From Actinomadura mexicana (GTDB lineage: Bacteria; Actinomycetota; Actinomycetes; Streptosporangiales; Streptosporangiaceae): a stretch of DNA of 64,000 nucleotides. The translations under genes were made by a program, and so were the position numbers. The notes below the pieces were generated by a model. It saw nothing but the letters and a program-made list of their open reading frames with translations. It was not told the DNA's origin and did not search any database. Shown here piece after piece: positions 16,359 to 24,481 of this stretch; the stretch's first letter is position 1; each line of letters starts with the position of its first letter. The DNA lies in the NCBI RefSeq assembly GCF_900188105.1, contig NZ_FZNP01000002.1, positions 372,001 to 436,000 of the forward strand. Reading direction: 5' to 3'.

Positions 16359-17399
16359 TCAGCCGCGCCCCCGGGCGACCGGAACGCCCGGAACCGCGGG
16401 CAGCGCCGGCACCTTCGGCACGCCGAGCGCGGACGCGTCCGGCATGGACAGCGGGCCGCCCGCCGGCCCTCCGTCCGCCGTCCTGCGGGCGCCGTCGCGC
16501 GACTTCAGCACGTCCACCACGCTGCCGACGCCGCCCTCGGTCTTGCCGAGGCCGCTCCCGGCCTTGTTCACGGTGCCGGCGGCCTGCCCGGCCAGGCCGC
16601 CGGACGGGGCCGGCCCGGCGTACCGGGCGGCCGGCGGGAAGAGCGCCGAGCCGAGGGGCAGGCCGCCGGAGGTCGCGCCGCCGAGCAGGGACCTGAGGTC
16701 CGGCAGCCCGGAGTTCGGTCCCGGGCCGGCCAGGCTGATGGGCGTCTCGGCGGCGCGGCCGTTCGGCTCGGCCGATCGCGCGGCCTCGCGGCGGCCGAGC
16801 TTGTCGGTGGGCAGGAGCTTGCCGGTGGGCAGGCCCTTGCCGAGCTTGCCGGTGGGCAGGCCCTTGCCGAGCTTGCCGGTGCCGCCGAGCAGCGTCCCGG
16901 GGACGTCGCCCCCTCCGCCGGACAGGACGGGCAGCGCCGTCCCCGGCTTGCGGTCGCGTGCGTCGCGCTGGGTCGCACCCGGGCAGCCGCCCTGAGAGAG
17001 CCCGCCGATCGGGGCCTGCCCGACGGCCGGCGGCTGCGCGTCCGGCAGCCCCAGCCCGGTACTCGACTCGACCGTCTCGGCCGGGCGGACCCGGCACCGG
17101 GCGCGGGCGGCGCGCGGCCCCGGCCCCGCCGGAGGAACCGCCCGGGGGACCCCGTCCGCGGCGCCGGCGCCCAGCGCGGCGGTCCGGGCGCCCGCCCCGG
17201 TGACCGGGGCCGGGAGCGTGCGCACGACGGTACGGCTCGCGGCGGCGGTCTCGTAGAGGAGCAGCGTGGACGGGCCGGCCGCCGCGCTCGGCGCCGCCTT
17301 CGCGGGCGCGGCGTCCGTCGGCGCGGCCGCCACGGCGATCGCGGCGGCGAACGAGGCGAGGACGGAGACCCTCAGCAGACTTCTGGCGGAGCGGTTCAT
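16359..17399 (-). CDS. Secreted low-complexity protein, unknown function
   Basis: 346 residues from the ATG at 17399, which has GGGGGAAA 5 nt upstream. A clear signal peptide (SLLRVSVLASFAAAIAVAAA, then APA) is followed by Gly/Ala/Pro-rich sequence with a perfect 27-bp duplication giving GKLGKGLPT repeats. Three or more Cys are present (RCRV, GGCPG). No domain recognised, no membrane anchor or sorting motif at the C-terminus. Likely a wall- or matrix-associated protein of an actinomycete; no function can be assigned. Confidence 0.7.
   Translation of the reverse strand: MNRSARSLLRVSVLASFAAAIAVAAAPTDAAPAKAAPSAAAGPSTLLLYETAAASRTVVRTLPAPVTGAGARTAALGAGAADGVPRAVPPAGPGPRAARARCRVRPAETVESSTGLGLPDAQPPAVGQAPIGGLSQGGCPGATQRDARDRKPGTALPVLSGGGGDVPGTLLGGTGKLGKGLPTGKLGKGLPTGKLLPTDKLGRREAARSAEPNGRAAETPISLAGPGPNSGLPDLRSLLGGATSGGLPLGSALFPPAARYAGPAPSGGLAGQAAGTVNKAGSGLGKTEGGVGSVVDVLKSRDGARRTADGGPAGGPLSMPDASALGVPKVPALPAVPGVPVARGRG
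16818..16871. repeat. 27-bp perfect tandem repeat, two copies
   Basis: CTTGCCGGTGGGCAGGCCCT plus TGCCGAG, at 16818-16844 and 16845-16871, with partial copies on both sides. In frame inside the secreted protein gene (9-residue unit). Identity of copies suggests recent duplication. Confidence 0.9.
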
Positions 17400-17614
17400 T
17401 CTTTCCCCCGGGGTTTTCGGATTGGCCCTGCACATGTGGCGTGCGCCCGAGCGGCTGGTGAATCCCGGCGCACCGTCGAGCGGGGACGCTAGTACACCGC
17501 GGTGGCGGACGCGGCCGATTCGAAAATGACTTGGGGAAACCAGAAAGATCTAGATGGACTGATCATAGGTGTTCGGCGAAATGCCAAATGCCGACAATTT
17601 CCAATAAAACAAGA

Positions 17615-17642
17615 GCGGGGGCGCCCCGAGGGGCACCCCCGC
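17615..17642 (-). terminator. Rho-independent terminator of ferritin-like gene
   Basis: Seven G-C pairs, one mismatch, four more pairs and loop CGAG; read leftward it is followed by TCTTGTTTTATT, a good U-tract. Lies 20 nt after the stop at 17662. Confidence 0.85.
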
Positions 17643-17661
17643 CTGGCGCGGGCGGTCCGGG

Positions 17662-18768
17662 CTACTCGGCGGAGCCGAGGGAGATGGCCTGGTCGACCTC
17701 GCCCTTGCGGGCGGCGAGCTCGGTCGCGTAGCGCTCCTCGTCGACCTTCTCGGCGATCTCCTCGTCCTGCCTCATCAGGGCTTCGAGGTCGGCCTTGGCG
17801 TTGTCGAGGACGCCCATGTCCTGGTAGGCGGCCTGCACCTTGTCGCCCCAGAGGCCCACATCTCGGACGCACGGGACGATGCGGCTGAAGAGCAGCGACT
17901 GATAAAGGGTGTACATGTCGGAGTTGTCGACATACTCCATGCACCGGTCGACCGGCATGTCGAGCTGCTCGAAGATCTCGCGGCCCTTGAAGCGGTCGCG
18001 CATCAGGTAGCAGCCCTCGACGACGAACTCCTCGCGCTCGGCCCGCTCCTTGTCGGTGAGCTCGGCGTAGTAGTCCTTGAGCGCGAGCCGCCCGAACGCC
18101 ACGTGCCGCGCCTCGTCCTGCATGACGTAGGCCAGGAGCTGCTTGACCAGCGGGTTGGTGGACATGTCCCGGTACAGCCCGAACGCGGCGAGCGCGAGGC
18201 CCTCGATGAGGACCTGCATGCCGAGGTAGGGCAGGTCCCAGCGGCTGTCCTCCAGCGACTCGGCGAGCAGCTTCGCCAGGTCCTGGTTGATCGGGTAGTA
18301 CATGCCGATCTTCTCGTGCACGAACTTCGCGTACAGCTCGACGTGCCGCGCCTCGTCCATGGTCTGGGTGGCGGCGTAGAACTTCGAGTCCAGGTCCGGG
18401 ACGGTCTGGACGATGCGCGCCGAGACGTTCAGCGCGCCCTGCTCGCCGTGCAGGAACTGGCTGAACAGCCACGAGCCCTGGTGGCGGCCGAACTCGTCCT
18501 TCTCCTTCTGCGACATCTTGTCCCAGATGTCGGACCCGAACAGCGGGTTGAAGTTCTCCGGCAGCCCGGCGATGTTGATCGGATCGACCTCAAGGTCCCA
18601 GTCGATGCGCTTCTGCGCGTCCCACTGCTTGTCCTTGCCCTTCTGGTACAGGTTCAGCAGCCGGTCGCGGCCGTCGTCGTACTCCCAGGTGAAGCGGGTG
18701 TCGCCCGCCATCGAGACGTTCCACGTGTCGGTCGGGACCGGCGTGGCGTAGAGATCGTGGGAACTCAC
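17662..18768 (-). CDS. Ferritin-like di-iron oxidase/oxygenase
   Basis: 368 residues from the GTG at 18768 (GGAGGAGG about 9 nt upstream). Helical ferritin-like protein with both metal half-sites: E109 (HGEQGAL), E139/H142 (DEARHVE), E189 (IEGLAL), E219/H222 (DEARHVAF). This E..ExxH..E..ExxH set is used by R2-like oxidases, AurF-type N-oxygenases and related di-iron enzymes; which reaction is done here is not readable. It is too long for bacterioferritin and lacks cage-ferritin features. Its promoter has an 11-bp inverted repeat, and a TetR gene lies two genes upstream, so ligand-controlled expression is likely. Confidence 0.85.
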   Translation of the reverse strand: MSSHDLYATPVPTDTWNVSMAGDTRFTWEYDDGRDRLLNLYQKGKDKQWDAQKRIDWDLEVDPINIAGLPENFNPLFGSDIWDKMSQKEKDEFGRHQGSWLFSQFLHGEQGALNVSARIVQTVPDLDSKFYAATQTMDEARHVELYAKFVHEKIGMYYPINQDLAKLLAESLEDSRWDLPYLGMQVLIEGLALAAFGLYRDMSTNPLVKQLLAYVMQDEARHVAFGRLALKDYYAELTDKERAEREEFVVEGCYLMRDRFKGREIFEQLDMPVDRCMEYVDNSDMYTLYQSLLFSRIVPCVRDVGLWGDKVQAAYQDMGVLDNAKADLEALMRQDEEIAEKVDEERYATELAARKGEVDQAISLGSAE

Positions 18769-18828
18769 GGGGGGATCCTCCTCCGGGGGTGACGCCGCAC
18801 GATCGCGACGCGGGTGTGCACCGCCCAT

Positions 18829-18859
18829 GGCTTTACATGCCTTCGTAACATGTAAAGCC
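18829..18859. promoter_or_regulatory. Inverted repeat GGCTTTACATG-N9-CATGTAAAGCC, probable TetR operator
   Basis: Perfect 11-bp arms 61-91 bp before the start of the ferritin-like gene. On the leftward strand TTTACA inside the arm could act as a -35 element, so a bound repressor would block transcription. The nearest regulator is the TetR gene at 19700-20323; pairing is inference. Confidence 0.7.
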
Positions 18860-18956
18860 CGCGGAGACCAGGGAGTCGCCGGAACCCGTGACGGGAGGGC
18901 CACCGAGAACAGTCGCCCGAACACGGGCAGGAAGGACGGTCGCCGGAAACACGGTC

Positions 18957-18984
18957 GCCCGCATCCCGGGGCGGGGGTGCGGGC
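18957..18984 (-). terminator. Terminator after LURP-like gene
   Basis: GCCCGCA/TGCGGGC arms extended by TCCC/GGGG pairing, 22 nt past the stop of the gene at 19007. No long U-tract, so strength is uncertain. Confidence 0.55.
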
Positions 18985-19006
18985 GAGCGGGCGGAACGGC
19001 CCCGGT

Positions 19007-19651
19007 TCAGCGGGACTGGAGGGCGTCCAGGCCGACGGCCTGGGCGATGACGAGGCGGCGGTCCAGGCGCGGATCGGTGATCTCGACGACGTAGCGGTCG
19101 CGGAAGCCGAACTTCTTCTCCACGCTGAAGACGACCTGGTCGCCGGCGTAGAAGTCGAAGTGGTACGGCCACGCGAACGGCAGGTTCTCCGCGTACGGGA
19201 TGAACTGCCAGATACGCCGCAGCAGGGCGACGAACTTGTTGCGCTCGCTGCCGGTGGTCACGCCGAGGCCCGGCTGCTCCAGATGCCAGGTGGAGGCGAG
19301 CAGCGACTTCTTGAAGTCCTTGCGGAACACCCCGATCGGCTGCCCGTGGGCGTCGGTGATGTCGTACGCCGACGCGAGGTCGATGCGCTTGCGCGCCTTG
19401 AACCCGAGGATCGGGCGCGTCTTGGAGTCGTCGGAGTACAGGGTGACCTGCTCCTTGAACGCCAGCCGCTTCTGCTGCGCGAAGGCGAGCAACTCGCCCT
19501 CCCCGCCGCCCGGCCCCTCCGCGTGCACCTCGTACTGGTTCACCATCAGGCGCACCCGCTGCCGGATCAGCAGCCTGCGCTGTGTCTGGAGTCTTTCCTC
19601 GTCCAGCGAACTCACCCGTTCCGTGTCGGTTTGCGGACGGGAGTCTGCCAT
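19007..19651 (-). CDS. LURP-one-related (scramblase/tubby-like fold) protein
   Basis: 214 residues, ATG at 19651 with AAAGGGA 7 nt upstream. The repeated pattern of short strands ending in aromatic/basic residues (ILGFKARKRID, YDITDAHGQPIGVFRKDFKK, FDFYAGDQVVFSVEKKFGFRDRYVVEI) fits the LOR/phospholipid-scramblase-like beta-barrel family. Bacterial members have no settled function and may bind lipids or membranes. It sits between a TetR gene (48 nt upstream) and the ferritin-like gene, all leftward. Confidence 0.72.
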   Translation of the reverse strand: MADSRPQTDTERVSSLDEERLQTQRRLLIRQRVRLMVNQYEVHAEGPGGGEGELLAFAQQKRLAFKEQVTLYSDDSKTRPILGFKARKRIDLASAYDITDAHGQPIGVFRKDFKKSLLASTWHLEQPGLGVTTGSERNKFVALLRRIWQFIPYAENLPFAWPYHFDFYAGDQVVFSVEKKFGFRDRYVVEITDPRLDRRLVIAQAVGLDALQSR

Positions 19652-19699
19652 AGCGAGTCCCTTTCATCCGGCGTTTCCCGGATGCGTCCGACCTCCGGG

Positions 19700-20323
19700 T
19701 CAGGACTCCTGGATGTGCGCGGCGAGGTACCCGTGGATCAGCCGCTCGGCCTCGGCGACGATCTCCGGGTCACCGTCCGGACTGCGGCGGAACGCCATCT
19801 TCAGCACGGCGTCGCCGGCCTCGACCGAGATGGCGAGCGCGGTGGCGAGGCCGGGGGTGTCCTGGACGCCGAACGTGTCCACGATCATCCGGCGGAGCCG
19901 GTCGGCGACCACCGCGTTGTTGTCGGCGTCGGAGTCGAGCAGGTTGACGTCGGCGACGTCGCCGAAGCGCAGCACCCGGAAGCCGGGCACGGTCCGGTGC
20001 ATCTCCACGAAGATCTCGATGATCGCGCCGACGGTGTCGGACCAGTCACCGAACCTGCCCGCGGAGAGCCGCGCGGAGATCCGGACGCCGAACTCCTCCA
20101 GGTTGCGCAACGCGAGCGCCTGCGCGACCGCGCGCTTGTCGGGGAAGAACTGGTACACCGAGCCGATCGCCACCTCGGCGCGCTGGGCGATGCGCGTCGT
20201 GGTCAGGCCGTCGTAGCCGTCCTCGTCCAGGATCTCGGCGCAGGCGTCCAGCATCCGCTGGACGCGTTCGGCGCTGCGGCGCTGGGCGGGGCGGCGGCGG
20301 AGCGGGGTTCGGATCTCGGTCAC
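19700..20323 (-). CDS. TetR-family repressor
   Basis: 207 residues from the GTG at 20323; an ATG at 20374 is in frame but its GGAGGT abuts it, so the start is uncertain. DNA-binding domain about 15-65 with LTTTRIAQRAEVAIGSVYQFFPDKRAV, the canonical TetR helix-turn-helix. The C-terminal ligand domain is of usual size. Candidate targets are the inverted repeat before the ferritin-like gene and the divergent GH1 gene promoter. Confidence 0.92.
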   Translation of the reverse strand: MTEIRTPLRRRPAQRRSAERVQRMLDACAEILDEDGYDGLTTTRIAQRAEVAIGSVYQFFPDKRAVAQALALRNLEEFGVRISARLSAGRFGDWSDTVGAIIEIFVEMHRTVPGFRVLRFGDVADVNLLDSDADNNAVVADRLRRMIVDTFGVQDTPGLATALAISVEAGDAVLKMAFRRSPDGDPEIVAEAERLIHGYLAAHIQES

Positions 20324-20470
20324 CCCGCCATTGTCCCTCGGCCGCGAGGGTGCCGAGCATGCACGGCGTGCCATACCTCCGGGTCGCGGGAGTCTTCCGC
20401 CCGCACCACCTCGCCACTAATATCCGAAGGCTATTCGCATTTCGGTCGGACCATGGGGGAGGAAGCGCGG

Positions 20471-21775
20471 ATGGGTCTTCCGGAGGACTTCCGCTGGGGC
20501 GTCGCCACCGCCGCCTACCAGATCGAGGGCGCGGTCGCGGAGGACGGGCGGGGACCGTCCACATGGGACACGTTCTCCCACACGCCCGGGCGGACCCGCG
20601 ACGGCCACACCGGCGACGTGGCCTGCGACCACTACCACCGCTGGCCCGAGGACGTCGCGCTGATGGCGGGCCTCGGCGTCGACGCGTACCGGTTCTCGAT
20701 CGCGTGGCCGCGCGTGCAGCCCTCCGGCAGCGGCGCCGTCAACGCCAAGGGCCTCGACTTCTACGACCGGTTGGTGGACGGCCTGCTCCTCGCCGGCATC
20801 GCCCCCGCCGCCACCCTCTACCACTGGGACCTCCCGCAGCCGCTCGAAGACGCCGGCGGCTGGATGGAGCGGGACACCGCCTACCGGTTCGCCGAATTCT
20901 CCTACCTGGCGGCCGAGCGCCTCTCCGACCGCGTCGACATGTGGATAACGCTGAACGAGCCCGTCGTCGTCACCGCCTACGGCTACGCGTTCGGCGTCTA
21001 CGCCCCGGGCAGGACGCTCCTGCTCGACGCGCTGCCCACCGCGCACCACCAGCTCCTCGGCCACGGCCTCGCCGTCAACGCCCTGCGCAGCCGGGGCGCG
21101 CGCTCGGTCGGGCTGACGAACCACTACTCCCCGGCCTGGGCCGCCTCGCCCGCCGACCAGCCCGCCGCCGACGCCTTCGACGCGTTCATGAACCGGCTGT
21201 TCACCGACCCCGTCCTGCTCGGCCGCTACCCGGACCTGATGGGGGACGCGCCGTTCATCCGATCCGAGGACATGTCGGTCATCGCCTCACCCGTCGACTT
21301 CCTGGGAGTGAACTACTACAACCCCACACGGATCGCGACCCCGGCCGAGGGCCCGCTGCCGTTCGACATCGTGGACATCACCGAGTACCCGACGACGGGG
21401 ATGGGCTGGCCGATCGTCCCGGACGCCTTCCTGTCGCTGCTGCGCACCCTCGACTCCCGCTACGACCTGCCGCCGCTCCACATCACCGAGAACGGCTGCT
21501 CGTTCGCCGACGAGCCCGGTCCGGACGGCGCCGTGGACGACCCGTCCCGCATCGAGTTCCTGGACGCCCACATCGCCGCCGTGCGGACCGCCGTCGACGA
21601 GGGCGTCGACATCCGCGGCTACTTCGCCTGGTCGCTTCTGGACAACTTCGAATGGGCGGAGGGCTACCACCCCCGCTTCGGGCTCGTCCACGTCGACTAC
21701 GAGACGCAGAAGCGCACGCCGAAGACGTCCTACGGCTGGTACCGGGACCTCATCGCGTCGTCCAAGCGTCGCTGA
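20471..21775 (+). CDS. GH1 family beta-glucosidase
   Basis: 434 residues, full-length family 1 glycoside hydrolase. Acid/base E163 in TLNEPVV and nucleophile E340 in HITENG; N-terminal FRWGVATAAYQIEGA and C-terminal FAWSLLDNFEWAEGY are hallmark blocks. No signal peptide, so it works in the cytoplasm on imported beta-glucosides such as cellobiose. The ATG at 20471 has GGGAGGAA 7 nt upstream; an in-frame ATG at 20453 lacks one. No sugar ABC transporter lies beside it. Divergent from the TetR gene. Confidence 0.95.
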   Translation: MGLPEDFRWGVATAAYQIEGAVAEDGRGPSTWDTFSHTPGRTRDGHTGDVACDHYHRWPEDVALMAGLGVDAYRFSIAWPRVQPSGSGAVNAKGLDFYDRLVDGLLLAGIAPAATLYHWDLPQPLEDAGGWMERDTAYRFAEFSYLAAERLSDRVDMWITLNEPVVVTAYGYAFGVYAPGRTLLLDALPTAHHQLLGHGLAVNALRSRGARSVGLTNHYSPAWAASPADQPAADAFDAFMNRLFTDPVLLGRYPDLMGDAPFIRSEDMSVIASPVDFLGVNYYNPTRIATPAEGPLPFDIVDITEYPTTGMGWPIVPDAFLSLLRTLDSRYDLPPLHITENGCSFADEPGPDGAVDDPSRIEFLDAHIAAVRTAVDEGVDIRGYFAWSLLDNFEWAEGYHPRFGLVHVDYETQKRTPKTSYGWYRDLIASSKRR

Positions 21776-21810
21776 CGGGCCCGGCGGGCGGCCGCTCCTA
21801 CCCTTGTCGC

Positions 21811-22215
21811 ATGCCCGTCGAAGTGCAGGAACTCGCAGAAGCGGTCAGGCAGGCCCACCACCGGCAGCACCGTGCCCTCGACAGCCGCCTCGCCGCCGCC
21901 GGCACGACGCCCGCGCAGTGGGACGCCCTGCGCGCGATCGGCCGCGCTCCCGGGGCGTCGGCCCGCGCCCTCGCGGCGGAGACGCTCCAGAGCGAGCAGG
22001 CGTTCGGGACGCTCGCCGGACGCCTGACCGCGCAGGGGCTGATCGACCGGCGGCCGGGCCGGCACCGCAGCGTCGAGCACCGCCTCACCCCCGCCGGCGG
22101 GAAGCTCCTCGCCACCGGCCGCGGGATCGTCGACGAGGTCCTCGCCGAGCTCTTCGCGCCCCTGTCCGAGCACGACCGCGCCGCCCTCCTGGCCCTGCTG
22201 CTGCGCCTCTCCTGA
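21811..22215 (+). CDS. MarR-family regulator
   Basis: 134 residues. Winged helix pattern: TPAQWDALRAIGRAPGASARALAAETLQ, then the wing GLIDRRPGRHRSVEHRLTPAGGKLLATG. Length is typical. Start ATG at 21811 lacks a clear ribosome site and lies 35 nt after the GH1 stop, so it may be co-transcribed with it. Ligand and targets unknown. Confidence 0.85.
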   Translation: MPVEVQELAEAVRQAHHRQHRALDSRLAAAGTTPAQWDALRAIGRAPGASARALAAETLQSEQAFGTLAGRLTAQGLIDRRPGRHRSVEHRLTPAGGKLLATGRGIVDEVLAELFAPLSEHDRAALLALLLRLS

Positions 22216-22228
22216 CCCGCCGTGCGGC

Positions 22229-22531
22229 ATGCTGATGCCCATGGAGACTCCTGAAACCCTCGCGGACGTGCGCGCGCGGATCGACGCCATCGACGGGCGG
22301 CTCGTCCGGCTGCTGGCCGAACGCGAAGGGCTGGTGCGCGCGGCCGCCGCCTTCAAGCGCGACGAAGGGGCCGTCCGCGCGCCCGACCGGGTGGAGCGGG
22401 TCGTCGCGCTGGCGCGGGAGCGGGCCGCGGACGCCGGGCTCTCGCCCGAGGTCGCCGAGACGGTGTGGCGGGCGATGATCGGCGCGTTCATCGACCTGGA
22501 GCTGAACGAGCACGCGCACCGCCGCGGATAG
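22229..22531 (+). CDS. AroQ-type chorismate mutase
   Basis: About 100 residues, all-helical AroQ fold: RARIDAIDGRLVRLLAERE, lysine in AAAFKRDE, and an Arg in APDRVERVV match active-site positions that bind chorismate. It would convert chorismate to prephenate in Phe/Tyr synthesis; related isochorismate-pyruvate lyases share the fold, so that is an alternative. Start may be ATG 22229, 22235 or 22241; none has a strong ribosome site. Starts 13 nt after the MarR stop. Confidence 0.85.
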   Translation: MLMPMETPETLADVRARIDAIDGRLVRLLAEREGLVRAAAAFKRDEGAVRAPDRVERVVALARERAADAGLSPEVAETVWRAMIGAFIDLELNEHAHRRG

Positions 22532-22731
22532 GCGGCTCGGACGCGGCTCGGACGGCGTCCCGAAGCAGAAGGTGACGATCAACGAGCTCTGCACGGCCTG
22601 ATGTGCGAGATCGAGGGGCTGGACGCGGCGGAGGCCGCCGGGGCCGCCTTCGCCCGTGCGGCGGATTAGAACCGGGCTCGCGGCGCGTTGAAAAGGTGGA
22701 TCCAGCCCCGACCAAGGAGGACGCTCCCTCG

Positions 22732-22929
22732 ATGGCCCTCAAGCGACCGTCCTTCCTGCCGTCCCTGGACGAGCTCGAACAGCAGGCCCAGAGCAGGTCG
22801 TCCCAGCGCGGACGCCCCGGTTCCCATTTCGACCACCCCACCGCGAAGGCCCTGTTCGTGGCCGTCCTCGCCGTGACCGTCACCGCCCACGTCGTCGGCG
22901 GCATCGTCTTCCTCGTCCTGGGCCACTGA
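22732..22929 (+). CDS. Small single-helix membrane protein
   Basis: 65 residues. Polar N-terminus (RPSFLPSLDELEQQAQSRSS) then a single hydrophobic helix about 40-63 (ALFVAVLAVTVTAHVVGGIV). AAGGAGG precedes the ATG by about 11 nt. Codon third positions are GC-rich as in neighbours. Function unknown. The 200 nt before it contain only short broken frames. Confidence 0.55.
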   Translation: MALKRPSFLPSLDELEQQAQSRSSQRGRPGSHFDHPTAKALFVAVLAVTVTAHVVGGIVFLVLGH

Positions 22930-23063
22930 CCCACTGGTCAGGTCAGGAAGTCCGCGACGGTCCACGTGAAGCGAGGGGGATCGTCTGGCCACGGGGTAGT
23001 GCGCCTTCGCCCGCAATGAGAAAACCAGGTGCCGGGGACGGGCGGAAGGGCCATGGTGAAGGG

Positions 23064-23711
23064 ATGCTGGTCGATCACTTTCCGCCGCTCGGGTTGCGGC
23101 TGACGACGCCGCGGCTGGAACTGCGCCTTCCCTCGCCCGAGGAACTCGCCGCGCTGGCCGACCTCGCCGCCGAAGGCGTCCACGACCCGGAGACGATGCC
23201 GTTCATGATGCCCTGGACGGACCACCCGCCCGCCGAGGTGGCGCGGGGCGTCGTCCAGCACCACTGGAAGACGCTCGCGGAATGGACGCCCGAGAAGTGG
23301 GAGCTCGACCTCACCGTGTTCCATGAGGGCGAAGTCGTCGGGCAGCAGACTCTCTGGGCGCACGACCTCGTCGTCCTCCGGCAGGTCGAGACCGGTTCGT
23401 GGCTCGGCCGACGCCACCAGGGGCAGGGCATCGGCACGGAGATGAGAGCGGCCGTCCTGCATCTGGCCTTCGCGGGCCTGGACGCCGAGGAGGCCGCCTC
23501 CGCCGCCTTCGAGGACAGCCATGCCTCGAACGCGGTGTCGCGCAAGCTCGGGTACCAGCCCAACGGCATCGAACGCCACGTCATCCGCGGGGCGGTGACC
23601 GTCGAACAGCGGTACCGGCTGACCCGGGCCGACTGGGAGCGCCACCGCACCGTCCCCGTCACCATCGAGGGCCTCGCCCCCTGCCGGACGATGCTGGGGC
23701 TTCCGAAATGA
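23064..23711 (+). CDS. GNAT-family N-acetyltransferase
   Basis: About 215 residues. RimJ/RimL-like GNAT: N-terminal LTTPRLELRLPSPEEL, acetyl-CoA loop RRHQGQGIGTEMRAAVL, and the ASNAVSRKLGY block that follows in this subfamily. Acceptor unknown (protein N-termini or small amines). The start at 23064 is tight to AAGGG; an ATG at 23016 is possible. Its stop overlaps the ATG of the methyltransferase (ATGA), indicating coupled translation. Confidence 0.85.
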   Translation: MLVDHFPPLGLRLTTPRLELRLPSPEELAALADLAAEGVHDPETMPFMMPWTDHPPAEVARGVVQHHWKTLAEWTPEKWELDLTVFHEGEVVGQQTLWAHDLVVLRQVETGSWLGRRHQGQGIGTEMRAAVLHLAFAGLDAEEAASAAFEDSHASNAVSRKLGYQPNGIERHVIRGAVTVEQRYRLTRADWERHRTVPVTIEGLAPCRTMLGLPK

Positions 23712-24469
23712 CGGAGCGGACGTTCGATGACCTGCTCGCCGAGGCCGGGACGGTGTCCGTGGCGGGCTGGGACTTCTCCTGGCTGGAGGGCCGCGCGACC
23801 GAGCAGCGCCCGTCCTGGGGGTACCAGCGGCTGATGAGCGAGAGGCTGGGCCGGGCGCGGGCGGCGCTCGACATCGAGACGGGCGGCGGGGAGGTACTCG
23901 CGGGCGCCGCGGAGTTCCCGCCGGCGATGGCGGCGACCGAGTCGTGGCCGCCGAACATCGCGAAGGCCACGCGCCTCCTGCACCCCAGGGGCGCCGTCGT
24001 CGTCGCCGACTCCGGCGAGTCGCCGCTCCCTTTCGCCGACGAGGCGTTCGACCTGGTCGTCAGCCGCCATCCGGCCACCGTCCGGTGGGCCGAGATCGCA
24101 CGTGTCCTCGCCCCGGGCGGGACCTACCTCGCCCAGCACGTCGGCCCGGCGAGCGTCTTCGAGCTGACCGAGTTCTTCCTCGGCCCCCAGCCCGAGGCCC
24201 GCCGCGCACGGGACCCGGAAGTCGAGAGCGCCGGCGCCCGGGCCGCGGGGCTCGACATCGCGGACCTGCGTTCCGAGCGCCTCCGCATGGAGTTCTTCGA
24301 CATCGGCGCGGTCGTCTACTTCCTGCGCAAGGTGATCTGGATCGTCCCCGGCTTCACCGTCGACGCCCACCGCGACCGCCTCCGCGAACTGGACGAGCGG
24401 ATCCGGCGCGACGGCGTTTTCACCGCCCGTTCGTCCCGCACCCTCATCGAGGCCCGCAAGCCGACGTGA
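23708..24469 (+). CDS. SAM-dependent methyltransferase (class I)
   Basis: 253 residues. The binding region is ARAALDIETGGGEVLAG (motif I in degenerate GxG form), acidic VVADSGE, then FADEAFDLVVSRH and ARVLAPGGTYL, the usual post-I/II/III blocks. Starts inside the stop of the GNAT gene. Substrate unknown; the pair may modify one molecule or confer resistance. Convergent with the MBL gene 12 nt away. Confidence 0.83.
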   Translation: MTERTFDDLLAEAGTVSVAGWDFSWLEGRATEQRPSWGYQRLMSERLGRARAALDIETGGGEVLAGAAEFPPAMAATESWPPNIAKATRLLHPRGAVVVADSGESPLPFADEAFDLVVSRHPATVRWAEIARVLAPGGTYLAQHVGPASVFELTEFFLGPQPEARRARDPEVESAGARAAGLDIADLRSERLRMEFFDIGAVVYFLRKVIWIVPGFTVDAHRDRLRELDERIRRDGVFTARSSRTLIEARKPT

Positions 24470-24481
24470 GACGGGCGCTCG

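Noticed and set aside
18827..20460. Continuous rightward protein joined upstream of the GH1 gene
   Set aside because: The frame stays open by chance across the LURP-like and TetR genes; GH1 similarity begins only at 20471, which has its own ribosome site.
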